Assembly: GCA_003118195.1 (NCBI GenBank)
Contig: BEXV01000003.1
Coordinates: 389,469-453,468, forward strand
Length of the DNA stretch: 64,000 nt
Source of the DNA: Hemicentrotus pulcherrimus
Taxonomy: Eukaryota; Echinodermata; Echinoidea; Camarodonta; Strongylocentrotidae
Direction: 5' to 3'
Below are positions 1-11,251 of the stretch, in pieces. Position 1 is the first letter of the stretch, and each line of letters opens with the position of its first letter. Under the pieces are notes generated by a model. The model saw only the letters and a program-made list of their open reading frames with translations. It was not told the DNA's origin and searched no databases. Position numbers and translations under genes: made by a program.

Positions 1-20
1 GGGGGGGGGGGGGGGGGGGG
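1..20. other. 20-base G run at the window edge, probable assembly artefact
   Basis: The window opens with an uninterrupted G20. Homopolymer ends of this kind are common at contig edges beside gaps, and similar runs elsewhere in the window (16316-16326, 41226-41258) contain ambiguous bases. Confidence 0.6.
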
Positions 21-41
21 TGTTATATTCCTTGAACAACC

Positions 42-540
42 ATGCCCTAGAAAAATTATCATCTGTACAACTACTACTCGGACAATTACCGTGACAGCCT
101 TAAACAATTGCCACTCGAACCCCAAAATAACTACCCCAACTGTACTAGGACAACTACCCTATAATTTGTTATAGACTATTATCCTTGTACAACGAACACC
201 CTTAGACAATAAACATCCATCAACTTTTCACTTAACTTACCTCATTATTCTGAGAAAATTTCTTCGAATGGTAATTTCAAGAAGTTACAGACGTGTAAAC
301 AAAGTATTGATGTATGAGTTGAATTGGGGGTAGTTGTCAAGGGGTAGCTGTTCATGAGTAGTGTCCTACTCAGAATAGATATGACAATAGTTGGTGGGGG
401 CTACTGGACCAGTCACCAGAGTTAAGTTGTCCTAAAGTCCCTCGGATAAAGTATAATTCGAAATCTTGAATTACTGTCAATCAGTCCTAGGGGATGATTT
501 CCAGGTCGAAGTTGTCCCAGTGAAACTGTCCTGTCGCATT
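42..540. repeat. Degenerate array of GGACAACTACC-like words in both orientations
   Basis: On the left (60-200) plus-strand words such as CAACTACTACTCGGACAATTACC, AATAACTACCCC and GGACAACTACCC recur at irregular 25-40 base spacing. From about 326 the complement appears (GGGGGTAGTTGTC, GGGGTAGCTGTTC, AGTTGTCCTAAAG, AGTTGTCCCAGTG). This looks like a decayed tandem or inverted repeat family; I cannot name it. Confidence 0.45.
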
Positions 541-1126
541 CAAAGCAAACATCAGCTAAGAGGCTGCTCTGACACGATATTGACGGATCAACATTTTGGC
601 AATGTTTCAAAATGTTCATGTTAATTAGGGGACTGGAAATTCAATTAATGTTGACGACCATGAATAAGAATCTTTCCGTGGAACGGGGAATTTGCTGTCT
701 GATTAACAGTATTTCCATGAATCCCCATGTCATTGACCAGTACATGACACCGACAACATTGATCTTCATTAAACACACACAACCTCTGTAACAAAATGTC
801 TTCAAAATGATATAAAAAAACACGAGACAAACGGAGTATTAACAGAACACTTCACACTATGCTGGTACCGAATATACATCTAGACTGCATGAAAGCCCCA
901 TTCTGAAAGGGGTTCAAAATATTCACCAATTAAAGATAAACTTGAGTACTGGTAAAAAAGAGAAAATTAATTCTCACAGAATCTAACGAAACTTACACTG
1001 AGTGTTCAAGATTACAAATAAATATCATGTGCCAAACAATTTTGGAAGAAAATGTATACTGGCTGAGTAATGAGCAAAGAAAGATACGGAAATCAGGGTA
1101 GTACCAACCCCGACACCATGTGTGTT

Positions 1127-1322
1127 GTCCCATATACACCTTTCTGTGTAAGTGATTGTTACTTGACCAAGACTCTGCCAAATTTATGATGATTTTGATG
1201 ACTCCAGAACCTTGCATTACACACCATTACTTACATGCTTTATGATCAACTTTTCTGATCCAATCCACAACTTTTCTTTTACAATGCAATCGCATTACCA
1301 GAACTCAAGTTTCTCTTTAATC
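1127..1322 (-). repeat. Dispersed repeat, copy A
   Basis: Reverse-complemented, this segment aligns with the plus-strand segment at 5567-5790, with long shared words such as TGCGATTGCATTGT, ATGCAAGGTTCTGG and GTATATGGGAC. By eye identity is roughly three quarters with small indels. Copy A has an extra insert of about 25 bases after GTATATGGGAC. No terminal structure or protein domain was found, so the family is unknown. Confidence 0.7.
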
Positions 1323-2898
1323 AAACTGGTAATTCAGTTAAGTCGTCTAATACTAGCCAATGCATTTTTCTTGTAGAATATTTCGTAGTAAAGAAGTGAT
1401 TAACCTTTTTAACGTCTACGCTTTGATCTGAACAAAATAGATTACAAATTATAATGTTTAATATTATCTTCAAGCAAGCCATTTCAAATGACTTTGCGTC
1501 AATGAGTGTCCCGCTTCACTGTTCAACTTGATTCTTGAAATAAAATGATTAGGAAGAACCATATTGATGGTGAAAAGAATCACTTTTAGCAAAACAACAA
1601 ATTTGTCTTTAATTCCCACTTAATTGCTCTTTTATTTGACAGTTCAAATTCAAAGGAAGTGACCTTTCAAATATAACAGTGGTGTCCTTGTAAGGCTCTA
1701 CAAATTGCTTTTTTTCTCAAGTTCAACCCAACAGCTTTTTATCACCTAAAAACCGAACTTTCAGGAGTTCAACATTTCCGAATACTAACAAGCATTATTT
1801 TCAAGGGGAAAAGCCGTAGGACGTTGGTGTAATCATTTAGGGCCAAGACAAGCCACCCCCCCCAAAAAAAACACACTTCCTAAAAGAATTTGTGGTGCTT
1901 AAGTATCACACACCTGAAAACAAACATGGATCTTATTTGTCAAACTTAAAACTGAAATAACAGTAATGGATGTCCCAGTCGCAGGCGGTGCTGGTAGGGT
2001 GAGGATCGAGGCCCCTTATGAAAAAGGCCCCCTTTAAGTGACAAATGGAATATATCTGGGACTGCCATCCTCGCTACCCCGCTTACTTATTGATTCAAGG
2101 TGGTCTTCACGCATATGGAGGGTGTCCATCGGCCCCAACCCACCATTGCTACGCCATTGGACTGTATTTTGCAAATCATCCTATCCAGATTCTGTTTACG
2201 GGCGCTTACAAAATCACAAACAACTCTATCAAAACGATACCATCTTCCGTCTATTCACGGTTTCAATAGACTGGTCACCCATTAAAGTTTGCAAGAATAA
2301 TTAACAATAAAGTCAAGGCCAACTGTCTGGAAAATTCATCATTTTTATTTCTTTTGCACTTATTGTGGCCACACGCTTTTATGATAACGAAACGGAAATA
2401 ATGGGTCAAATCTAAGCCGGTCATCTAAGGCTAAATAGTTTACAGGACCTTATATCTAGGTTACAATTGTCAATTAATTTGTTTAAACATATAGGCCGAG
2501 CTTTGTTTAAGGTTGAACGGTTTTTAAAGCATCTATTACATGTATGATCTTGTCGTCGAAACAAAAAGAAACAGTTTGGCATTAATTCTGTTTACATGGT
2601 ATAATGATTCGTATCCGACAAATAGAATGGACCCCTCCCCCCAACCTATTCCAAGATTCCTGTTTATATGTTTCTATGGTAACAATGTTATACAGTGAGC
2701 ACTAAGTACTATGAGACACTTCTATCACAACAACAAACCTTATTGTTATTATTATTGATTTAAAATACATTATGTCTTGTCCAATAATATTTCTATTGTC
2801 TGATAGTCATATCCTATACTGTAATATTAACATTTTCCCCTCGTTTTTTGTTCCCATTCTCCGACCCCCTCTATGTGTCTTTGTAAAGTTCACTTACT

Positions 2899-3165
2899 CC
2901 CTCTCTATCTGTATATCTCCCACACATTCTCTTTCTCTATCTCTCTCTCTTTCTCTCTCTTTCTCGTACCTCTCCTCTCCCCCTCTTTCTCCCTCTTCCC
3001 ATCTCTCTTACCCTATTTCAACCCTTCTCTCCCTTTTCTCTCTCTCCCACTTCCCCCTCATCGACACTTTTGTTTTCCTCTTGTTTCCTTCAATAAGCAC
3101 ACTTTCCTTCCACCCACACTCTCTCTCTCTCTGTTTAAATCTGTTTCTCTCCTCTTTCTTCTCGA
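2899..3165. repeat. Pyrimidine-rich (CT)n tract
   Basis: About 270 bases of degenerate TCTC/CTTT on the plus strand, including several pure (TC) runs. Open frames across it are low-complexity Ser/Leu/Phe/Pro and are not genes. Confidence 0.85.
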
Positions 3166-5566
3166 AAGCTTTCAGGAACGAATAAACAGGGTTCTCTCAC
3201 ATTTTTAGAAGAATAATTTTAGACTCCTTTTATAATTGTGATATTACGAGGAAAAAAATGAAGTTTTTTGTAACAAAATACAAACGAAAGCAATTATCAT
3301 TACTGACTTAAAATATTTATTTCACCACGAAGCGCACCTTTGTACTGTGACAATAATGTTTACACGCCATGCATGACGGGTTTAATAGGAAACAAAGACC
3401 GGTATTTTATTTTGATTTGTAATGAATAAAACAATGAAAACGGGACTACAGACTTAATTATACCGACTGAATAAAAATACATTTCGTTTCAATTGTGGAT
3501 TGTATTCACCTAGATATGCATAAATGCCCAGTAAAACGGAAACATTGTTTTCCAGTTATAGTAATACAATTTCAAAAAATATATATGTATAATAAATTGC
3601 TCGAAAACTAAACTTGTATCCATCTCAGCTCTCTTTTTTTTTGCAGCCTGGGTTAAAATGCATTGAAAGGACCAACACAGTATATCCTTTTCGATGATTT
3701 AAGTACACGATTAGATAAAAGATTAACATCATTTCATGACGTTTTGTATGAAAATAGACAATAAGAATACACTAACAGACTCTAAATATTGAATCAACAG
3801 GCATACAGTACTGATAATCATTAGCTTACGTATCGGAAGCAATTAAAGGATGAATTATAATCACCAAACTTGATCTGTTATTAAAGACATTCATATCATC
3901 TAAGTTACCCAGTTTTTTTCCTTTATGAAATTATTTGACTTGACCAGAATTATGACAGCGTGAGCTTATTTCAAAGCCTTCTCTGTTATTATCATCCCAT
4001 CAACTATACCAACAACAACAAAAAACAGTAAAACTTGAACTCAGTCATCCCCATATTTAACTTTTTGTGTTGTACAGGGGGCTTTAACTAATACAACGGG
4101 TCAATATCTGCAAACGTTAAAAGATTGCATACGTTTCTTTTAGAAAATATAGTTTCTGGTGTCAGTGAACGCTTGAAGCGTTTTGAGTCCGAAATAACCA
4201 CAGGCGGGAAATTCTAAGACTTCATCAATCTCTGAAATATCTTTGAGAGAGCAGCCAGCCCCTGTAGGTGACTTGAGAATTGTGCAGCATAAAAGGGCCC
4301 AAATGGGGAATGAAATACGACTGTGTACAAACAATCCATCTATACGTTTATTATAAAACTGCATGCAGAATATAGAAATGGTGATAAGAAGCTTTAAAAG
4401 GGTATTTGGTGAGGAGATGTATTGAAGAAATTACTACGCTCTGTCGAGTGATAAGTTGTCAAGTTTGTTATGGGTTATGACGGCGGCACTTGCCTTCAAG
4501 TGTGGTATCTTTTGTTGGAATGTTGGGAATTTAGGTTAGACGAGTTACAAGTGTCTACATGGGACTTTGGAATGATGACATAAAAATGGCATTTATCTGA
4601 TTTCGGACCGTATTTGAATATCCAGGAATCCGTCGTAGAAGATCCGACTTCGATGTTTGAAAATGATATGTTGTAGTCGAATAGTTTTACAATGCCTTTG
4701 AGTAAATAGGACCAAAATGTGGGGGACTAAAATAAAACATGTTACGACCAATTATTCCAGCACAAACTGATAAATGATCATATATCAGGGTGATGCAAGA
4801 GACACTTACAAACAAAAAAGATTAAATCATAATATTTATGTTCTGTATATACAATATTATGGTTGATATTCGTTGTGTATATCTTATTCTGAAATATTAT
4901 ATGATATTTATTGGAACATGTGCTCAAATATGTTATCTTGAGATTTATTTTCAATAAATGGCCTGTTGGAGGGTCCCAAAAAAAAATAAAATAATAATAA
5001 TATTTACACATACTCGAAAGCACATGCTTCGCTACTTTGGAAGAATCAAAGGTATCAATTTCTATATCATGATTAGAAATAGAAGGATTTATATACGTCA
5101 GATATTGATAAGCTCAAAAAAATGAAATTACTGTTAACGGCTTCACATTTATGGCGTAAAGTACTTTTGAAATATTTTGTCATATTCATAAAGGGTCTTA
5201 CACCACCTATTGATCCCGCCATTCCCCCCAAGAAAAATAAATTGGGCGAACATTTGGGCGATAGAAGCATACAAAAATAAAATGCCTTGAGAGTTCAATA
5301 CAGGTGCAATTGTCGAAGTACTAAATACAATATTTCTCACCATCATAAACACTGTATATTCAATAGACCAATATGCATAACGGTTAATATATACTCACAT
5401 CCGTTGACCTAAAATAATTATTATGAACAAAATATTCACATCAGTTTTTAAATTTTAGAATAGCAATAAACAAATGATTAAAAAAATAACAGTCTGCAGC
5501 ATTTTGATGCCGACAGGTCTTCAGTATTCTGAGAAGAGTAAGATTGTAAAAGTCAAGACCCAAAAT

Positions 5567-5790
5567 ATTAAAGGTAAAGACCAGTTATGGTCATGCGATT
5601 GCATTGTGAAAGAAACGTTGTGGAATCGATCAGAAAAGGTTGATCATCTAGCATCTAGCATGCAAGGTTCTGGGATCATCAAAATGATAAGAAATTTGGC
5701 CCATTCTTTGTAAAGTTACAAGCACTATACACAGAAAAATGTATATGGGACTACCCTATATCTCTCACAGACCATGAGAGAAACAAATTT
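5567..5790 (+). repeat. Dispersed repeat, copy B (inverted relative to copy A)
   Basis: Partner of 1127-1322 in opposite orientation, about 4.3 kb away. It contains a short open frame whose peptide (MQGSGIIKMIRNLA) resembles that of copy A (MQGSGVIKIIINLA), but a stop interrupts the frame in copy A, so the similarity is explained by DNA descent. The unit may be a non-autonomous transposon or SINE body. Confidence 0.7.
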
Positions 5791-6583
5791 ACCAAATATA
5801 TGAATTAGTAGGCGGTTTCCCGGCAAATTTGTTATCATTATGTATTAATCAAAACATATTCTATCACATGATTGGTAATGAGGGCTTTCATTTCATTTTT
5901 TGAAATTGGGGCATTTCCAATACTGGTTTTTACCTTTAATCGAGGTCAAGGAGAAGGGACTTGATGAATTTTAAATGATCATTTATTTATTTATTTATTC
6001 TCCACTCAGTCATAGGATGGATTTCCCTTGTCAGCTATAAGCTTTTTTTCAAAGGGTTCTCCTATACGAAACATTGTTGTTAAGTGAAGCACTATCTAAT
6101 GATTATCATCTGATTTCGCATACTAAAGTGACGTTGGTTTAAAACTAACCGCAGAGTGGCTATTCTTTATAAATGTATTCAACTTATTGCAAACAATCAA
6201 TATGAGTGTATCCTAACAAGTTTTTATTTTTGATTATTCTGTCACTTAATGACATTTTAACCGCTCCATCTATACTTCAAGGAAACGGTTAAAGACTGTA
6301 GATAAAATGAAGATATCATAAATAGACCCATAATATACATGATAAGAATAAAACTGGTAGTGTTTATATACATTTTATATAGCACCCATATTTGAACATG
6401 ATTATTACATAAGATTTGGTGTTCACCAAAAACAAGCAGAGCTAAAGTCCAATAGCGAATGGAAACTATTGAAGTTCTATGCTTTATATAGCCAAAGGGT
6501 TTTTGATATCGATAAACAATAAGAATAAATTAAACCATGGTCAACTTAAGTTATATCAAAGTACAGATTAAATATTCGTTTGT

Positions 6584-7547
6584 TTTATTCTGTACATTAA
6601 TGAAAACGAATAATATTGTTGTTGACAATTTCAAAGTCTCATATTCATAGCAGGGAAATTATGATAATGATAACAAATTATTTGAAAAATTAACATTTCG
6701 TTATTATACACATGGACATTTACATATTATTTTAATTCTCTTAAAATATGTATCAACACTTTATTACATGTCAACGATTAAGATATTTTTGTCTAAAATT
6801 CGAATTTGAAATCTCACCAATCCCACTACACATACAAGGCTAAGAGATGCTATACATTTCAAAATACTGACATTACGACAGCTATGTACGATAGTAGTTG
6901 CTATGCGCTCAATATGGACATTATAACTGTTTGTAAAAGGTGATTAAATAGTATAATTAATAATATTAGATACATTTACCTAAATATGTACATCATTATG
7001 TTTTCATATGTAAAAAATTACATACATCAGATCTCTTTACTTTTTAATACACGGCAGCGAATCAAGAATTGAAATTGAATACATTGATATAAAAACAAAC
7101 CTCATGATTATTTTTTTTTAGTATATAATTTGATCACGAAGCTTCAATTATTCATATTTGGTATGACTATCAGTCAATCACTACTTTCCAAGTGAGAAGC
7201 ACGCAGTGGCGTAACGTCGTGTGATCCGAAAAGAGACGAACCGCGAAACAAAAATTATTCCTCTCCGTCTGATTTTTGGAGAGTACGCCACTTACGGCTA
7301 AAACAGGACAGTAGTCGTTCATCCAAAACAGCGCTTGTTAGTCTCTGTTCTACTCTGTTTTTCACTGTTCTCGAATAACTTCATTGTGCTGCATTATTTC
7401 AAGTTTTGCAAGCATTGTCCTCCTTGTTTGTAACATCGTACCACGTTTCAGAATAAATAGTAAGAGTCCTATCATCTCAGAAACCGAGATGAACTGTTCG
7501 AATCCTTTAACGATATCTTCAGGAATCTTGTCAGGCAGGAACTTCTC
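6584..7547 (-). other. Probable 3' UTR of the VEGF gene, 3' end uncertain
   Basis: The sequence after the stop has no further coding potential and becomes AT-rich. On the minus strand a variant polyadenylation signal ATTAAA lies at about 7048-7043 and a canonical AATAAA at 6589-6584. Either could set the mRNA end, giving a 3' UTR of about 0.5 or 1 kb. No transcript evidence is available, and such hexamers are common by chance in AT-rich DNA. Confidence 0.35.
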
Positions 7548-7638
7548 TCAGCTGTTTGAATTGATGCATTTACAGTCAGATATTGAGAAACCTCCGTTGA
7601 TACAAGGTGGCTTGCCGCATAGGCCTTTCCGAACACAG
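7548..7638 (-). CDS. VEGF: VEGF coding exon 5: C-terminal Cys-rich end and stop
   Basis: Acceptor CCTTCTCCAG ends at 7639. The first base (C) completes codon 264 as Asp (GA+C), then comes CVRKGLCGKPPCINGG and FSISDCKCINSNS, with stop TGA at 7550-7548. The exact phase fit and six new cysteines (265, 271, 276, 286, 288 and the run-on from C263) support a genuine exon even though it is only 91 bases. C-GKPP-C-INGG followed by C-K-C resembles an EGF-like module lacking its third Cys, so a truncated EGF-like fold is possible but not certain. Exact match to known VEGF tails could not be checked. The exon is too short to stand out as a long open frame. Confidence 0.85.
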
Positions 7639-10600
7639 CTGGAGAAGGAAAGAAAGCAAAATGAACTAGAATGATAGATCTCAAGGTGATACTTCAACAA
7701 CAACAAATACGTGCAGAATTGTGACTATGTAACTTTAACAAAAAAAATATATACAGACATTAAATCATAACCAATATCACAAAATAAAAGACCCATAATC
7801 ATTTATGTAATAAGAATAGAAGAGAAAAACAACATCATCGCTACGTCAGGTACTTTATCTTATTTATCTTTGGTGTAGTCTGAAGTCCTTAAATCTTGAA
7901 GATTCTTGCAGAACTTTGGTGTAGTGTGTTTCACAATGATAGGGTACATGTGCCAATAATTGACAAGGTGCAGGTAAAAGCAGCATTGGATCTAGCTGCT
8001 GCAGCCTCTCCTCAATTGCAAATACACAAAGTTTTTTCCTGAAAAATAGGTGGAGGAATTTATTTTTCTTTATGTGGGGACAATACTAAGATTCGTCTTC
8101 GTTTAAATGAAAATGTAAAAATCAAATATTATAAAATGGCAAAGAATTTTGAGAAATTCAACCTTAGGGGACTCAATATCCTTGTCCATCATCTGTTGAG
8201 ATATACGAACATTACATTGACACATTGAATTTAAAATCTGATCGGGATTTCTATAGGTAGTAGAAGAGCGTACCGAAAATTTCCTTTGAGTTGATTTCTT
8301 GAATGCCTTAGCGATTGTCTTAATGATAACAAAAACAACATGTAATAAGAGTTACTTACTCGCATTCTTCTCGCGACAGTTTTCCGTTCCGTCTTCCCCT
8401 GTAGATGTTCTTGCAGTTCCTATCCTGGCTGAGACAATCACATCCGCACGTATCCTCGTCCTGCAGAAAAGGCTTGGGGCACCTGTTCCGACACTTGCAG
8501 GTGCACTCGCTGTAGGACCACACCTTGTTGTCAGGGCAGTCGACCACCGGCTCGGGGCAGAAGGATGGTTTGTCCTGGCACTCGCATTCCAAGTCGTGCA
8601 CGATCTCGCGGGTGATTTGCAGCCTGGTTTTTAAGAACTGTTGGAAGAAGGAACGGGAGATTATAAATTACAAGAATATTCGCCGAAGGGGTTGACAGGA
8701 GTGTGCTTTAACCCTCGAGGGTCGAATCATAATTTTGAAAAAGTGGGTGAGAGTGGAGGGGGGGGGGTCTATCGGACATCCGTTAATGGACATACCCACA
8801 TAATAGTTCTGTCAGTAAATTCTGTGTAGCCCTTAAAATCCCTTGTAAATTTGATTCTGTCGGCAAACTTTTCGACAAATTTGTTCAGTCTCCCCCTTGA
8901 TGTAAAGTACTATGGCGAAGCCCCTGATGGAATACTTACATTCATGGTGATATTGGTAGTTCTTGACGGGACGCACTCCCGCTCGTCCCCGCAGCAACCC
9001 CCTTGCTTACAGCGACGAACCACGATGCATTCCGGATAGAGGAAGTCGCCATAGCCTCGTGGTATTCCCAGCTCCTCATACGAGTCCACCACACGATCGC
9101 GAGGTTGACACTGTACACGGGCATTCTCATCCTCTAACCTGGCGAAGAAAGCACTGTCGCTGCTTGCTGGAAAATCAACCAAAAAACAGGGAGAAGGAGA
9201 AGGAATAAAATTGTTAGTTTGATTCCAATATTATTCTGGGGATTTGGAGCGAAACATAATTTAGCAACAATTGCATGAAAATGAAAGATTTACATGGGAT
9301 AAACATTTTCGACAATAAATCTATGAGGATTAATTATGACAGTTTGGAGAAGAAAACTTGTAATATAGTATTCATTTCAGAGTTCTTTGGAGAGGACTTC
9401 AAACCGTCGGTTCCCTGGTTTCTTACTTAAAAACATATAATACTTTCTCAGCAGTCAGGTAAAATCACCAACATGGTCATGCTAGTTAAGCAGACGACAT
9501 TTTAGTTAAGAGGGCGCTCTGTATTTCGATAGCCATCCGAGCTTTGATTATGTTATTCACCATTTATTTGCAATGTGTATATTGATTTAATTTTAAGTAT
9601 TAGCCCATCGAATTTCAAATTCATATTTTCTTAATACCACACATAGTTTCATCATATTAAGCGATGGCTCATAGAGAGAAATGACAACAAATGCATTGCA
9701 TAATGCCCTCTCAGATTCCGAAAGAATGTTTCGGCAATGTTGGCACTGTCGGCACAATGTGGGCAATCAATATGACTGAAAAAAGTGGCTGCATTATCGA
9801 AAGTTGAATGTACAGCCCAGGAAATCAGTATGTGCTGAATTAGGTGTTAAATGACCACACATGAGCCAACAACTCTGCTGATTTCTGTCTCTTATTATTC
9901 TATATTCATTTGATCACCGGAATGTTAGGACTGTCGCATTATCGCGACTTCCGTCTTACCTAATTTAGCTCCCCGCCCAGACGATACAATATAAACCACA
10001 TAATGTGTTCTCTAAGCGCTGTCGTGCAGTCATTATGATGATAGAGGCTTATAATAGCCCAAAGGGCCTTCTTTTACCCCTAATGGATTCTGGCCTACCC
10101 AGAGGTGTCATAGCTTTCGTAAAGTCAGATTATGTCTTACTTTCGCCCCATCATAACAACCCTTTTTCGAACATCTTTATCCAAGAAAAATGTCATAATG
10201 GTTCTTTATGTTGGACTACATGCTTCCTCCGCCTTCTGGCAATTCGTGGTGAAGAATCGTTCAATTCGAATGATTCTTGTCAGAGAAGAATAGTCCAAAT
10301 AGCACTGAAATGAAACGGGGAGGTCTGGGGTCCTACGAATGGAGTTTAGGACTGCCCACGAATTGAAGCCTTATAGGTATGCGCCCTTCTTTTCATGCAG
10401 CCCCCTTTGTCATCCAATGTTTTGCGCCTTGCACCTCCAACAATGCCATGAAAATAGCTCCAATGCATCCTAATTTCACCCCTTCAACAACATTGAGCCG
10501 ACAGTCCGCACCCTATTCAATAAAACCTTCCCATACCATCCCAAATAATTGTAAAGTATTATCTCCAACAATAAATTCAACAAACAAAATCATCAAATAG

Positions 10601-11203
10601 CGACCCCCAGCACACATTCTGATCAGCACTCCTCTCAGAGTTGGCCATATCAAATAGCCCAAATTTCGACGCGGGCCCGGTACCCAGGGGGACAAGATAG
10701 CAATATCCAATTTGTCAAATATGTCATTGACATCGTTCTCTCTTTCACTCATTCCTTAAACTTTTTTGTTATAATCTCAAGAGGTCTCATAAGAATACCA
10801 GTCCCTCACTCACCCAGACTCATAAATGTCAGAGTTGCAAAAGAGATTTTGGAGCAGATAAGCTGTCAAGACGAGATGGAAATATTCAGAGAAAAGTCAG
10901 TTTGCAAGAAACGCATCGACGCCACTAGACTATAGGCCTTTGATAGATACAAAGAAAGACTGACGTGGCCAGAGATGAAAATCATCCAAAGAATCTAAAG
11001 AAACAACAACAACAACAGCAATGATCCATCCAGTTCTTCCCCGAAAGTGACAAGAAATCGAAGTTGCTTAAATTATTTTTTATTTTCAATTTTGCACAAA
11101 TGGAATGTATACTTATGATAGCAGAAAACAGGAGATTCTAATTGTGTAATAATCTTTGCTAATATCACAATCTTGTGCTTCTCACGTGCTCTTATTCTAT
11201 ACA

Positions 11204-11251
<48 letters not shown>

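Larger units (their letters stand above)
1801..6583. other. 3' flanking non-coding DNA
   Basis: AT-rich sequence between the left-edge repeats and the probable 3' UTR. Apart from dispersed repeat copy B and the CT tract at 2899-3165, both listed separately, I see only chance-length open frames. An open frame at 4364-4140 on the minus strand has a protein-like composition but no recognisable family. Confidence 0.5.

Noticed and set aside
2772..3208. Ser/Leu-rich open frames of 137 and 111 codons
   Set aside because: Translation of the CT-rich tract.
4140..4364. Minus-strand open frame with protein-like composition (SPTGAGCSLKDISEIDEV)
   Set aside because: No family recognised, no good splice partners, and the length is within chance; a BLASTP search would decide.
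8610..8626. Alternative acceptor ACCAG within VEGF exon 4
   Set aside because: It would start the exon in a phase that does not fit exon 3 and lacks the pyrimidine tract found before 8638.
8299..8634. Plus-strand open frame of 111 codons across VEGF exon 4
   Set aside because: It is the antisense of a real exon with a clear family match on the minus strand.
10005..10313. 102-codon plus-strand open frame in intron 2
   Set aside because: No recognisable domain, and composition like its surroundings.
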